Assembly (NCBI RefSeq): GCF_033807715.1
Contig: NC_084599.1
Location: 5,756,125-5,820,124, forward strand
DNA from: Cololabis saira
Taxonomy: Eukaryota; Chordata; Actinopteri; Beloniformes; Belonidae
Length of the DNA: 64,000 nt
Direction of reading: 5' to 3'
Within the stretch, counting starts at the first letter, position 1. Each line of letters begins with the position of its first letter. A program made the position numbers and the translations under genes. Shown piece by piece: positions 54,670 to 60,605 of the stretch. Under the pieces are notes generated by a model. The model saw only the letters and a list, made by a program, of their open reading frames with translations, did no database searches and was not told the DNA's origin.

Positions 54670-55728
54670 GCTTGTCTTTTAATGTTATTTTATAGCCCTG
54701 AAATATTGAGGTTTTGTATATCATGGTGTATTTTTAAATAAAGTTTGTTGAGAAAGAAAAAAGTCTCAACACTTTCACTACTTTCAAAATCTGATGTTTT
54801 TGTTGAGAAACATCTTTTCACGCCCGGTTCCCCACCTGTTACTACACCTAAATAACAGAGTGCAGTTTAATCTTTTCGGGCTTAAATGTTAATTTTTTTT
54901 TTAAACAAAACTTTATTGGAAATATACAAACTCTCAAAGAGGATAATGGAAAAATATCAATTTAAATGCAATATAAAAAGAAAGGAAAAAAAATAGGGAT
55001 TCTTGTAAGGAATACAAACAAGGCGCTCTAAGAATTAAAAGGTGCATATGAATAACAAAATAAATCAAGCATTTAAATTCACATAATGGAGCATAGAAAA
55101 GGAGATACATTATTAAATTAGAGTAACAAATAACGAGCAATGTCTAGACTTATTTTACTTGTATTTTTGTTTTCTACTCTTTTGAGACATGTGAAAAAGT
55201 ATCTTAAAATCGTTAATAAAACCCCAGAAGGAGGGTTTACAATTACTCCATTTGGCACAATGAATATGGTACTTACCCAGTAACAAAATTATATTAATAA
55301 ATATCAAAAACAGAAAATTATTAATTGGCTTAATTCAAAAGGTGGAACATTATTAATTTTAAGAGATATCCAATTGTGTATGTCTGTCCAGAAACAATGA
55401 GACAAAGGACATTGATAAAACAAATGATCCAGTGTTTCTTCATCCTTTTTGCAGAAGGAACATTGATCTACCTCAAATTGCTTAAATGTTCATCACTAGG
55501 GGAAAGTTTGTTCGAGGAAACTTCCCGATTACAGGTGTAAACGTCTACGTCACAGCCACACCGTTACCTTTATCAATAACGTTTTGTCTTTGCGGTTTTT
55601 TATGTTTTATTAAACAGAGAACAGTGAGCATCAGTCTCACCGAGAACAGCCTCGCTGCCCAGGCGGGAGAAATGTTCCCTGACGGCGGCGAGACAGCGCT
55701 CTGTCAGGCTCCGCTCCGGGGCCGCCAT
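34341..55728 (-). CDS. lrrc41: lrrc41, complete ten-exon gene
   Basis: Exons (minus strand): 55,728-55,641; 54,353-54,267; 54,173-54,111; 54,031-53,282; 44,030-43,794; 42,992-42,831; 40,921-40,823; 39,038-38,910; 37,752-37,680; 34,560-34,341. All junctions are GT-AG and phases join to a 635-codon frame. LRRC41/MUF1 is an Elongin B/C-binding, Cul5-type ubiquitin-ligase substrate receptor. Here exon 1 has a consensus BC box (S-L-x3-C-x3-V, residues 7-16) and exon 2 a Cul5-box-like LPVP. Exons 4-10 carry leucine-rich repeats matching remembered human segments such as 'EYNLALKRLSFHDMNLADC' (here 'EWNRRLKTLHLEDMKLSDC'). Human LRRC41 is about 810 residues; the shorter length is mostly in the low-complexity middle of exon 4. 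Confidence 0.93.
34780..35203 (+). repeat. L2-like LINE C-terminal relic
   Basis: The frame 'FKIFLLVYKDLNGLGPKY' is the conserved end region of fish L2-type reverse-transcriptase ORFs. It contains a 46-bp tandem duplication (~34,859-34,950). The 3' tail 'tgtactctactg ... ttttatttgttattta' recurs at 36,486-36,650. Confidence 0.65.
35208..35450. mobile_element. TTAA-flanked MITE (family A)
   Basis: 243 bp with inverted ends AGCAGTACAATGTAACTTT / AAAGTTACATTGTGCTGCT, flanked by TTAA (35,204-35,207 and 35,451-35,454). It shares the right TTAA with the next element. TTAA duplication is typical of piggyBac and Kolobok. Confidence 0.85.
35455..36268. mobile_element. TTAA-flanked element (family B), sister of the rDNA-bearing copy
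   Basis: 814 bp with inverted ends AGGGATTGTGACAT / ATGTCACAATACCT and TTAA on both sides. No transposase. It contains a Harbinger-type MITE. The flanking thirds align with 46,181-46,812 in inverted orientation, but the interiors differ. Confidence 0.87.
35702..35832. mobile_element. 131-bp palindromic Harbinger-type MITE inside family B
   Basis: Near-perfect inverted halves (aggctgatttatggttccgc and complement), flanked by TAA duplications (35,699-35,701 and 35,833-35,835). A relic of the same family lies at ~48,114-48,170. Confidence 0.88.
36486..36650 (+). repeat. Second copy of an L2-like 3' tail
   Basis: Repeats 35,111-35,203 and then continues to 'gtaaagcactttggattac', a typical LINE 3' tail. 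It shows where the tail continues without the TTAA elements. Confidence 0.6.
36690..37273 (+). repeat. 584-bp duplicated segment, copy 2 (in lrrc41 intron 9)
   Basis: Gap-free match to 32,464-33,047. Followed by 'tgcatgcaataaacatgc', which supplies an AATAAA. It is on the strand opposite to lrrc41. Confidence 0.9.
36983..37060 (+). CDS. 25-codon ORF in the duplicated segment, copy 2
   Basis: Same 25-codon ORF and start context as copy 1, with no substitution within it. An AATAAA lies ~220 nt downstream. Function unknown; it may be non-coding. Confidence 0.3.
   Translation: MFGAKADKETRVIGPIKAPTKGGQV
37680..37752 (-). CDS. lrrc41: lrrc41 exon 9
   Basis: 73 nt between 'ctgtctccacag' and donor GTGAGA. 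It encodes 'RSVWVLAELFSGPAPSSVKR' plus LDI, matching the human '[20 protein letters not shown]' repeat. It is the only exon that ends in phase 2. Confidence 0.9.
37884..38447. repeat. Palindromic MITE, copy 2, with internal tandem units
   Basis: Inverted ends agggccaggcaggagaaaa / complement. The left arm has four ~19-bp units ('gagaaaaaagttgaaatgtt'), and a (TTAG)n tract lies at ~38,196-38,244. Related to 33,799-34,092. Confidence 0.7.
38910..39038 (-). CDS. lrrc41: lrrc41 exon 8
   Basis: 129 nt encoding 'DLRLSDCRLLESC ... LPSLHTLSLAQNRI', a leucine-rich repeat pair. Donor GTAAGA. The acceptor is unusual because its pyrimidine tract is a (CTCCTGTC)n minisatellite that ends at the splice site. 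Confidence 0.92.
39039..39112. repeat. 8-bp minisatellite (ACAGGAGG)n at the lrrc41 exon 8 acceptor
   Basis: About nine copies of an 8-bp unit. On the minus strand they read (CTCCTGTC)n and end in 'ctgtcag' at the splice acceptor. A further six copies at 39,213-39,262 show that the array was split by a short repeat insertion. Confidence 0.9.
39113..39212 (+). repeat. Short dispersed repeat inserted in the minisatellite
   Basis: 'ttcaattttatttatatagc' plus 'gttgtctctagacgctttac' match a very common fish repeat. A diverged copy is at ~45,502-45,590. Preceded by (AATTC)n. Confidence 0.65.
39285..39822 (+). pseudogene. Degenerate Rex1-like LINE RT C-terminal relic
   Basis: Broken frames contain 'YIRQKLSRSIGIIFKKQGIC' and 'LILWG'-like segments as in the thumb of fish Rex1/CR1 reverse transcriptases, followed by 'IDL..KLQTRVIRIINK'. 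Multiple frameshifts. Confidence 0.6.
39827..40449. mobile_element. TTAA-flanked element (family C) containing a 50-bp minisatellite
   Basis: Inverted ends AGGAGCTGTATGTAAGA / TCTTACAGACGGCTCCT (with mismatches), flanked by TTAA (39,823-39,826 and 40,450-40,453). It contains 4.9 copies of a 50-bp unit at 40,019-40,268. Confidence 0.82.
40823..40921 (-). CDS. lrrc41: lrrc41 exon 7
   Basis: 99 nt, acceptor 'tgtttttcag', donor GTGAGA. It encodes 'EWNRRLKTLHLEDMKLSDC' and 'LHLLKDCELE', the segment most readily aligned with human LRRC41. Confidence 0.94.
42212..42705. mobile_element. hAT-type MITE with 8-bp target duplication
   Basis: Inverted ends TAGTGATGCACCGA / complement, flanked by ATAAAGAC (42,204-42,211 and 42,706-42,713). 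Internal 'ccgaaac' motifs are repeated. No ORF. Confidence 0.9.
42831..42992 (-). CDS. lrrc41: lrrc41 exon 6
   Basis: 162 nt, acceptor 'gtctttctgcag', donor GTACCG. It encodes 'ELPLEKLTVQFKLHTNLYFL' and 'RLGRLHLSGIRLP', leucine-rich repeats aligning with the human 'NCLEQLEMGF ... LCSVLKASGSLQQLSL' segment. Confidence 0.9.
43794..44030 (-). CDS. lrrc41: lrrc41 exon 5
   Basis: 237 nt starting after 'gttctgtcag'. It encodes 'ALFQEKDVLTLAWALKHLS', 'LITHLNISVLPNAGLMEVLL' and 'CPRLTSLQTEV'. The donor chosen is TCAG|GTGCAT. An alternative in-phase donor 57 nt downstream (CTAG|GTTCCT, exon end at 43,737) would add 19 codons, so the 3' boundary is less certain than the others. Confidence 0.82.
44166..44664. 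mobile_element. TA-flanked MITE
   Basis: Ends CCGTATTTTCCGCACTATA and its approximate complement, flanked by TA. 'tgcgccttatatatg' repeats recur subterminally. A widespread vertebrate MITE. Confidence 0.78.
45617..46090 (-). pseudogene. LINE C-terminal relic with a 40-bp tandem duplication
   Basis: Minus-strand frames read 'RVRSSVTREELGVEPLLLHI', 'RSQLRWLGHL', 'RRPRGRPRTRWRDYVSRLAW' and 'LRLLPPRPG', a conserved terminal region of a common fish LINE. The C-terminal stretch is split by a frameshift. A 40-bp unit is duplicated perfectly at 45,981-46,020 and 46,021-46,060. Confidence 0.75.
46181..46812. mobile_element. TTAA-flanked element (family B) carrying an rDNA fragment
   Basis: Inverted ends AGGTATTGTGACAT / ATGTCACAATCCCT, flanked by TTAA (46,177-46,180 and 46,813-46,816). 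It aligns in reverse with the two ends of 35,455-36,268. Between ~46,369 and ~46,590 the family-B interior is replaced by ITS2/28S rDNA sequence. Confidence 0.87.
46369..46482 (-). rRNA. 28S rRNA 5'-end fragment (non-functional, captured)
   Basis: On the minus strand it reads the start of 28S: 'cgacctcagatcagacgaga', then 'gctgaatttaagcatatta', 'agcggaggaaaagaaactaa', and 'cagtagcggcgagcgaag', ending near 'ggaagagc'. This is about the first 115 nt of 28S. The sequence immediately 5' (46,483 to ~46,590) is GC-rich and consistent with the ITS2 3' end. The recognition is from memory, but 28S is extremely conserved. Being a fragment, it is not a functional rRNA gene. Confidence 0.92.
47027..48409 (-). 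mobile_element. hAT element with transposase relic
   Basis: Inverted ends CAGGGGTTCTTAACC / GGTTAAGAATCACTG, flanked by a perfect 8-bp duplication CACTAGAG (47,019-47,026 and 48,410-48,417). A minus-strand relic at ~47,645-47,735 reads 'MFESRYSCEAAFSTMDIIKT', the hAT C-terminal dimerisation motif. It also contains an (AT)n tract (47,188-47,241), a GC-rich block (47,940-48,110) and a Harbinger MITE relic (~48,114). Confidence 0.9.
48524..50419 (+). CDS. LINE reverse transcriptase ORF, 5'-truncated but open
   Basis: 631 codons open from the element edge. RT motifs: 'NYRPVSLLPQCSKILEKL', 'YGFRKQHSTALALTE', 'IDLKKAFDTINHDIL', 'GVPQGSVLGPKLFTLYIND', catalytic 'FADDTNIF', 'HKVLGILVDDLLTW', then the thumb and C-terminal 'VAGVKMWNSLN'. 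There are no frameshifts, so this copy is recent. The first in-frame ATG is internal; the endonuclease domain and natural start are lost by 5' truncation. Rex1/L2/CR1-like clade; the exact family was not determined. Confidence 0.9.
   Translation, partial: VVFDHKIAESKYKKYRNKINSALRKQKKDYYEKLLSDNKNHNKKLWSIVNSISGRKPKVTLPDHLIINNETVSDGNLIVDQFNKFFVNVGPQLAKDIPESPLRWDHFDSDKNTITKNSCLLLEPVTEAEVVNALTQCKCKSSVDVDEIDMRLLKAVQKGIITPLTHICNLSFKTGVFPDKMKIAKVLPLYKSGDINMTTNYRPVSLLPQCSKILEKLYNSRLEKFMTEHNILCDSQYGFRKQHSTALALTESLELIKDALDHKLYIVGIFIDLKKAFDTINHDILIEKLYDYGIRDTALRWIKSYLSGRVQYVQMGTNTSTCLDVVCGVPQGSVLGPKLFTLYINDIIKTSDVLKLILFADDTNIFCSGNDLNILEKAINREMTKLNTWFNINKLSLNLAKTKFMLFGRNNVKKSINLQVNGYNIERVREHKVLGILVDDLLTWRPHVKIIQNKMARSVSILWKLQKSLNLNSLKTIYSALIVPHMRYCVENWGFTYKGITEPIFKLQKKALRIIHSVPARAHTNELFIKAKYLKLREILHFQMLQTIYKATQAALPVNVQKLFTLSQGPHSMRSLLQFQQKKIRTTMGSHSLSVAGVKMWNSLNNELKLARNVTVFKHGLKKLLLKDYQT
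50606..51019 (+). CDS. LINE-linked single-pass membrane protein ORF (intact)
   Basis: 137 codons from ATG 50,606, beginning 186 nt after the RT stop. Residues 1-45 are rich in conserved positions ('NWSVNAIDKIFSTRR', 'EPACPDGTFLAGYTMDSW'). Then comes an acidic 'DIEDVEDV' (53-60), a hydrophobic helix at about 61-81 ('YIFTGMTVGLVILGLGGVWM'), a basic 'KLRK', and a heptad-like charged tail (84-125). There is no cleavable signal peptide; topology is probably C-terminus cytosolic by the positive-inside rule. A diverged copy lies at 60,606-60,998 and an interrupted one at 407-2,241. I do not recognise an annotated family. An accessory protein of the retroelement is the simplest reading. Confidence 0.8.
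   Translation: MEILNWSVNAIDKIFSTRRAGTGEPACPDGTFLAGYTMDSWNKWKVVCLGVLDIEDVEDVYIFTGMTVGLVILGLGGVWMLQKLRKVRADQAKLLSGLADIQERLTSVWSEVSKAREEMKSVRAEGAKAAREPEDGD
51411..52620. other. Stretch without a recognised gene (lrrc41 intron 4)
   Basis: Contains a (TTA)n tract at 51,502-51,531 and short ORFs without motifs. Nothing else was identified. Confidence 0.4.
52642..53212. mobile_element. hAT-type MITE with 8-bp target duplication
   Basis: Ends TAGGGCTGGGCGACATA and the complementary 'ttggtccatatcgccaagcc', flanked by CTTGTTGC (52,634-52,641 and 53,213-53,220). The AT-rich interior has repeated 'atatcga' motifs near both ends. It inserts 69 nt from the lrrc41 exon 4 donor. Confidence 0.9.
53282..54031 (-). 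CDS. lrrc41: lrrc41 exon 4 (large exon)
   Basis: 750 nt. It begins after '...ggcag' in phase 1 ('SFQTEDETKHEVMKLLFTFI') and includes 'LLHRLLDHGAVSSLVLDM' (human 'LLHQLIHHGAVSQVSL'). A low-complexity Ser/Glu-rich region with a basic 'PCKRSK' patch follows, then the first leucine-rich repeats ('SLELRMCDPESFRVL', 'FFSLQSLTLHSTG'). Donor GTGAGT. The low-complexity segment is shorter than in the human protein. Confidence 0.93.
54111..54173 (-). CDS. lrrc41: lrrc41 exon 3
   Basis: 63 nt encoding 'ISTRCGWVKVLQDMSIHKHV', aligning with human 'LSTQAIWRRLWDELMK'. Acceptor 'ggtatt' context ccatCAG; the donor is the weak GTGTTT. Phases 1/1. Confidence 0.85.
54267..54353 (-). CDS. lrrc41: lrrc41 exon 2
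   Basis: 87 nt encoding 'LPVPIIKDLLPHLTILQLDE' then VQPALNLR. The LPVP...LL pattern fits a Cul5 box and aligns with human '[20 protein letters not shown]'. Acceptor 'tctgtgaccag', donor GTACGG. Confidence 0.92.
54599..54666. repeat. (AT)n microsatellite in lrrc41 intron 1
   Basis: About 34 uninterrupted AT units. Confidence 0.95.
54889..55485 (-). pseudogene. L1-like LINE ORF2 C-terminal fragment
   Basis: The minus strand contains 'CSFCKKDEETLDHLFYQC' followed by 'FWTDIHNW', the C-terminal zinc-type motif of fish L1 ORF2, then degraded sequence and an A-rich end (T-run at 54,892 on the plus strand). It is inserted in lrrc41 intron 1, same orientation as the gene. Confidence 0.8.
55641..55728 (-). 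CDS. lrrc41: lrrc41 exon 1
   Basis: 88 nt from ATG 55,728, starting MAAPERS. It contains the BC box 'SLTERCLAAV' (L and C at Elongin-C contact spacing). Donor GTGAGA at 55,640. The ATG follows directly on three 39-bp minisatellite units that are open in the same frame but contain no in-frame ATG. Confidence 0.92.
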
Positions 55729-55732
55729 TACA

Positions 55733-55851
55733 CCTGCCGTCCAGGGGTTCACCTGCCCAGGTAAAGGTTCACCTGCCGTCCAGGGGTTCACCTGCCCATT
55801 TACAGGTTCACCTGCCGTCCAGGGGTTCACCTGCCCAGGTAAAGGTAAACC
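55733..55851. repeat. 39-bp minisatellite just upstream of the lrrc41 start codon
   Basis: Three copies of a 39-bp unit ('gttcacctgccgtccagggg' ...). On the minus strand the array is open in the lrrc41 frame ('VNPWTAGEP' units) up to the ATG. It would lie in the 5' UTR or promoter. Confidence 0.85.
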
Positions 55852-57056
55852 GTCTCCACGGTTACAGCCCAGCCAGGAAACAACAGCGGCTCTTCTTCTT
55901 CGTGGGCTTCATTTGCGGGCGGTGAACTTCGACTCGGTGCATTACCGCCCCCTCCTGGCCGAGCAGGGGAGGGCGGAATCTTCTTCTTCTCTGTTTTATT
56001 GGCGGATCGCAAACAACTTTAAGGCGCATACCGCCACCTACTGTACAAGAGTGTGTACAATCATTTAATTTAGCCTGTTTTTAAATTCTATTTATCAGCC
56101 TAGTGTCTTTTAAGAAATTAATTAGTGCCTTTCTGGTGATTTCAACCCCTTCTCCCTCTGTTCCAAGTATCGGAGGGCGGAATCACGTTTGTACAATTTT
56201 TTTAAAGTAATGGTTGAGGTTTATTTTTTCATTATACTCTTTTTTAAATTTTATCCAGCAATAGACTAGTGTTCTATCCTGAGGGTGGTTACCACCTGTT
56301 CGTTTGCGCTACGGAAACCGGAGATAAACACCGGCTCTATGGGCCACAAGGCTCGAAAAGGACATACTCTTTTTTTTTTTTAAATATGTTTATTGCTTTT
56401 CAGAATTTCAAAGATACAGAACAGACAAATGAAAAATGAAAAGATAAAAGATAAAAGAAAAACTCTCCCCCCACCCTCAAAACAAACAAAACTTGAACAG
56501 ATTCAGCACATCTCGTAAGAAACTAGTAAAGGTCACAATCACTACAATAAACTAATTATAATTAAAGAAAACTGTACAAAGTAAAATAAGTAGTACACAC
56601 AGCAAGGAGGTGTGAGGTGTGTGATACATTAGTCTATTCTTTGAAACCATTGCAGTACAGGGTCCCACATTTTCTTAAACAAGTCTTCCCTGTCTCGATA
56701 CAAAGTCTCAGGGCCTGATTTACTAAAGGTTTGCGTGTGTAAAAACGTGTGCAAACTTGACAGCACCCGCAAACCAAAGTGCCAGCTGATCTACTAACAG
56801 CGTGCAAAGAGGACTGCGTCTCTCAAATGAGCAAAATAGCACACGCTGTTCATTTAGTACTTTTGCCCTGATGAATAATCAATATGGGGCGTACCCGCCA
56901 GAAAGCGCTAAATACTGGGAGGGGAAAATGCAAATAGGTTAATTTACCACGCGCAATGAGATTTACCAAGCCTGAAAGTTATTGCGGGGATTGTGATTGC
57001 GTCTGTATTTAATACATTGGAAAGGAAGGTGCTAATCTGCCCAGCATTACGCAGGG

Positions 57057-57305
57057 ATGGCTGCTGTTATTGTGGCAAGGAGGCGACATCGCCAAAATCA
57101 AAGAATACGCAGAGGGAGAGTCTTTGGGACTCGTGTAAATTTGTTTGGAATGAATGAAAACCAGATAGTTGAAACATATCGACTATCTAGTGCTTCCACC
57201 TTGGAGCTGTTGAATGAGTTAAGGGCTGATTTGAGGACTGGGGTGGGGATGGCTCAACTTGTGGTGAGGATTCTCCACATGCAAAAGGAGAAATATTTTA
57301 TTTGA
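57057..57305 (+). pseudogene. Harbinger transposase N-terminal part
   Basis: 82 codons from ATG 57,057: a basic start, then 'RRGRVFGTRVNLFGMNENQI' and 'YRLSSASTLELLNELRADL', the N-terminal helical region preceding the DDE domain in HARBI1-like transposases. It ends at a stop without any catalytic motif, so most of the gene has been deleted. Confidence 0.78.
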
Positions 57306-57324
57306 ATGTTAAATCGAGTATTAT

Positions 57325-57822
57325 TCAGCAAAAGGTTGCCACAGGAGGCACATTCATTTTTTTATTTGTGATAATAAATAAATCACGTGTTTTCATGGAG
57401 AAAAAAGTGTTTCTTATTGTGCGTCTACCTTGTTCTGCAGTTGGCTCTAGCGTGTCATACCCCGGTATCCCAGTTATCTGCTCCTCGCAGAAGGTGAGCT
57501 GCACCTGCTGCTCAATGCTGGTTAGAGGCATCTCTTCCGCAGGCCCTCCACCTGTCTTGTTTGCCGAAGTTTTATTAAAGGCCACTTTTGCTTTAGTTCT
57601 TCGCCTTATATCTTGCCACCTTCTTTTAACCTCATCTGCCGTTCTTTTTGTCTTACCAACTGCATTTATTCTATCGCAGGTTTTCTCCGATATTGCGTTT
57701 CTTTTGGTAATGTTCAAATTTCTTTGCTGTAGTTCATGAATGTGTTTATTTGCCTCTTCCACTAATATCTCTAACTCCAACTTGTCAAATTTCATTTTGC
57801 GCTTGCAACTATCGCTTTCCAT
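57325..57822 (-). CDS. Harbinger Myb/SANT-like DNA-binding protein
   Basis: 165 codons from ATG 57,822 (an upstream TTG extension is open but lacks ATG). It contains 'KRKMKFDKLELEILVEEANK', 'ISEKTCDRINAVGKTKRTAD' and 'EVKRRWQDIRRRTKAK', a trihelix/Myb-SANT domain of the type encoded by the second gene of Harbinger elements, which helps transposase bind and enter the nucleus. It has no stop or frameshift, unlike its partner transposase. The 3' end is convergent with the transposase ORF, 20 nt apart. Confidence 0.83.
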   Translation of the reverse strand: MESDSCKRKMKFDKLELEILVEEANKHIHELQQRNLNITKRNAISEKTCDRINAVGKTKRTADEVKRRWQDIRRRTKAKVAFNKTSANKTGGGPAEEMPLTSIEQQVQLTFCEEQITGIPGYDTLEPTAEQGRRTIRNTFFSMKTRDLFIITNKKMNVPPVATFC

Positions 57823-58279
57823 CCAGACTCTCCATGGCGCAAACCGTAAGACACGCAACACTTCATTTAAATACTGCAGTTTGCACCTGTTATCAATTGC
57901 GCAAGCATTCTTAGTTGATCACCCGCAAAACACACAACAACAGCACGTGCAAACTTTTTCAGTGCACACGCAATTTAGTACTCTTTATTTAGGATCTTAG
58001 TCAATCAGGCCCTCAGTCTCTCCAGGTAAAACATAGCTGCCATTTCTCTCAGCCACAAATCATATGTGGGTGCAGTGTCTGCCCTCCAACTCCGGAGGAT
58101 AAGCTTTTTTTTAATTAATGTTCCAAACAGAATAGCCTTTTTCTGATATTTGTTGGCAAAAGACAGAGGGATAGTTGCCCCGAGAAGTGGCTCCCAACAT
58201 CCCCCATAAGCCCTAGAGAAGAAATGGAAAATACCTTTCCAGTATGTGTGAAGTTTACTGCATAAACGTTTGTCCAATT

Positions 58280-59700
58280 TAACTTAGGGTTCAAACTCCC
58301 AAACACGGCTTTGTCTCAGTCTCGATAGTTAGATTTAACATCCATGACATCTGTACGGGGAGTACTTTTATGCATCTTATCAAGTAAAATGATAAGAACG
58401 TAACAATATTGTGCATAATTAGGAGAGTTGTCTCATGATTGGCAGCTGGCACAGCCAATGACGAGCTTTCATCACTTAAGCTACTTAGAACTGAGATGTG
58501 AATAAAGTCCAACCACAACATAATCATTTATAGTTGAAAGACAAGACGTTTTGTGTAATTACATTTACTAACAGACCATTATGGGCCAGCTGCAACTTTA
58601 ACACTACATGAATGTAGTCACCATCAAATATTGTAGGCCTACAACTGTCTTTGAATTTGATTATCATTTATTCAAGTTGCAACCTGGCTGTTTGCTGACT
58701 CTGCTGAGGTTTTGGTTGTCGGCCTTGCAGCCGTTAAATAGAGGACTTTTCTGTTTGCAGCTGCGTTTAGATCCCCACAAACAGAAACAGAAACTTTGCG
58801 AACATGTTTTGCTATGATTGCAGTCTGTTTTTAGTTCTTGGGCAATTTGTTCTTTTTTCCTTTATGCTGCATTTAGCATACGTACTGTAGCTCCATGTTT
58901 AGTGTCAAAATAAATGTAATACTCTACACACAAGACCCGTTGAAGCTCAAACATGCAATCACTTTCCCATGTTTTGTTAAATGGCCTTCCATCTGCATCA
59001 CATTTTCTGATTATTTGTGGGTATTAACTCCACTGACTGGAGATGTATTGTGGGAGATGTAGCCTGAGGTTACTGTTAAGGTTGCCAACCATCCCTTGAA
59101 AAACAGAATCGTCCCGTATTTATAAACTAAAGTACGCGTCCCGTATTGAGCTGAAAAAGGACACACTTTGTCCCGTATTACTGTGAGACTCAGAAAATGG
59201 TCATGAAATGCCAATGGAAAATGGCATTGAGCCGTTGAGTTCACAAGTTATTTTTTTTTCTGTTTAACTACGACTGTAGCTACAGTCATGGCCTTTGAGG
59301 CACAAATATGTTTACAAGTCTTCTACAAACTTTCTGTTTGCACTTTTGTTATTGCACTAAAAATGTGCACTATTACAGAATGGATGCTCAGCTTTCTTTC
59401 TATTGTTTTATATTAATTTATACTATTTTAAGTTAAGCAGGACAGGTTTCTGTTTAAGAAAGTTCTGTTTATTCATTTTTGTTATTTTGTATTAAAGTGA
59501 ATTGCTGGATAATCATTTGTTTCCCATGTGTTCATGGCATTCAAAAATATGATTCTAATTCAATTCAGGTTCAAGTCAAATAGTAAAAAAATCATTTCAC
59601 TCACAAAAAAAGGGGCCAAAAAAAAGATTGAGAAAACTCCATTAACAGGCGATAATAATCTACTTTTGACAATAACTATTTAATCTACAACTCTAAATGA
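58280..59700. other. Stretch without a recognised gene (between rad54l and lrrc41)
   Basis: A dispersed repeat resembling a short segment at ~44,985-45,090 ('agatttaacatccatgac') lies at ~58,310-58,350. A fragment of a common vertebrate repeat ('gttgccaaccatccc ... gtcccgtatt') lies at ~59,082-59,185. No gene was recognised. Confidence 0.45.
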
Positions 59701-60116
59701 TTCCCCATGATGTGAGTCATGAATGAATGAATGAATGAATAGCCTTTATTGTCGCCGGTCTGGCGTCCCAGCACAGTGGGATGACAACCAGTACAACCAG
59801 TACAACCCATCAGGGCACAGACAAAATAAATAACATAAGACATGAGTCAACTGGTGAGAACAGATCAGAGAAAGGATGACATTGGGGATGGGGGAGGGAG
59901 GAGGGGAAAAAAAAGGCATCTTCATACTGTGTGTGAATACACAGTGTGAAAGTGCAAAAAAACACCTCTGCACAGAAAGCAACATGACAAATTTAACATC
60001 ACAAGGCTTGCACATGTGTGTGTGGGGGGTGGTTCTAGGGGCGGGGGGGGATCCCGGCACAGTACCCCAAGTGAGCACCGCGGCCAGTGGCGCGGCTCTC
60101 AAACCTGTTGACTGTG

Positions 60117-60118
<2 letters not shown>

Positions 60119-60149
<31 letters not shown>
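60119..60149 (+). repeat. Homopolymer run of 31 G
   Basis: Uninterrupted G run in a G-rich region (60,015-60,170). It could form G-quadruplexes, or it could reflect an assembly error. Confidence 0.9.
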
Positions 60150-60605
60150 CTGGTGATAAGAGGGGGGAGCCGAGGAAGGCGTTTAATTGAGGGAATTGTG
60201 TGTGCTTATCAGTAAGTGTCTGTGAAGCGATGAGTCTGTCCGTGAACTCCGCCCAGATCCGCTCTCAGCCAAATGTCCTCCATGTTATCAGGCGGCTCGG
60301 TCAGTTCTGCAACAGGGATCCACAGGTGTTCAGGAGAGGGGTTAGTGGGAGGCAGAGTCATCTTGTTTACATTCCACCAGGAGATTGTGACTAGGAGCGG
60401 TCGGTCCAAGACCGCTCTGTCAAGGGCAGATTGTAGAATCAGCAATTGTTTTGAAAACAGGCAGACTCAGTAATTTTCCGTCTGCCTTTCAGTTCTCTGG
60501 TTCATCAGCAGCGACTCCAATCAGGCAAATTGTGATCAATTCCGGCCAAGCTGAGCTCCCAGCTTCTCCAAGTTGTTATCCATCTTGTTCAGCCTGCGGT
60601 TCTGT

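Larger units (their letters stand above)
56711..58012. mobile_element. PIF/Harbinger element with Myb-like ORF and truncated transposase
   Basis: 1,302 bp with inverted ends GGGCCTGATTTA / complement, flanked by TCA (56,708-56,710 and 58,013-58,015), inserted in an L1 fragment. It encodes two convergent ORFs with the two-gene layout of Harbinger: a transposase start and a Myb/SANT-like protein. Confidence 0.9.
56380..58277 (-). mobile_element. L1-like LINE 3' fragment split by a Harbinger element
   Basis: The minus-strand frame before the Harbinger insert ends '...DLWLREMAAMFYLERLR' and resumes after it with 'DREDLFKKMWDPVLQWFQRI', the C terminus of fish L1 ORF2, followed by a 3' UTR and A-rich end (T-run at ~56,369 on the plus strand). 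Confidence 0.85.
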
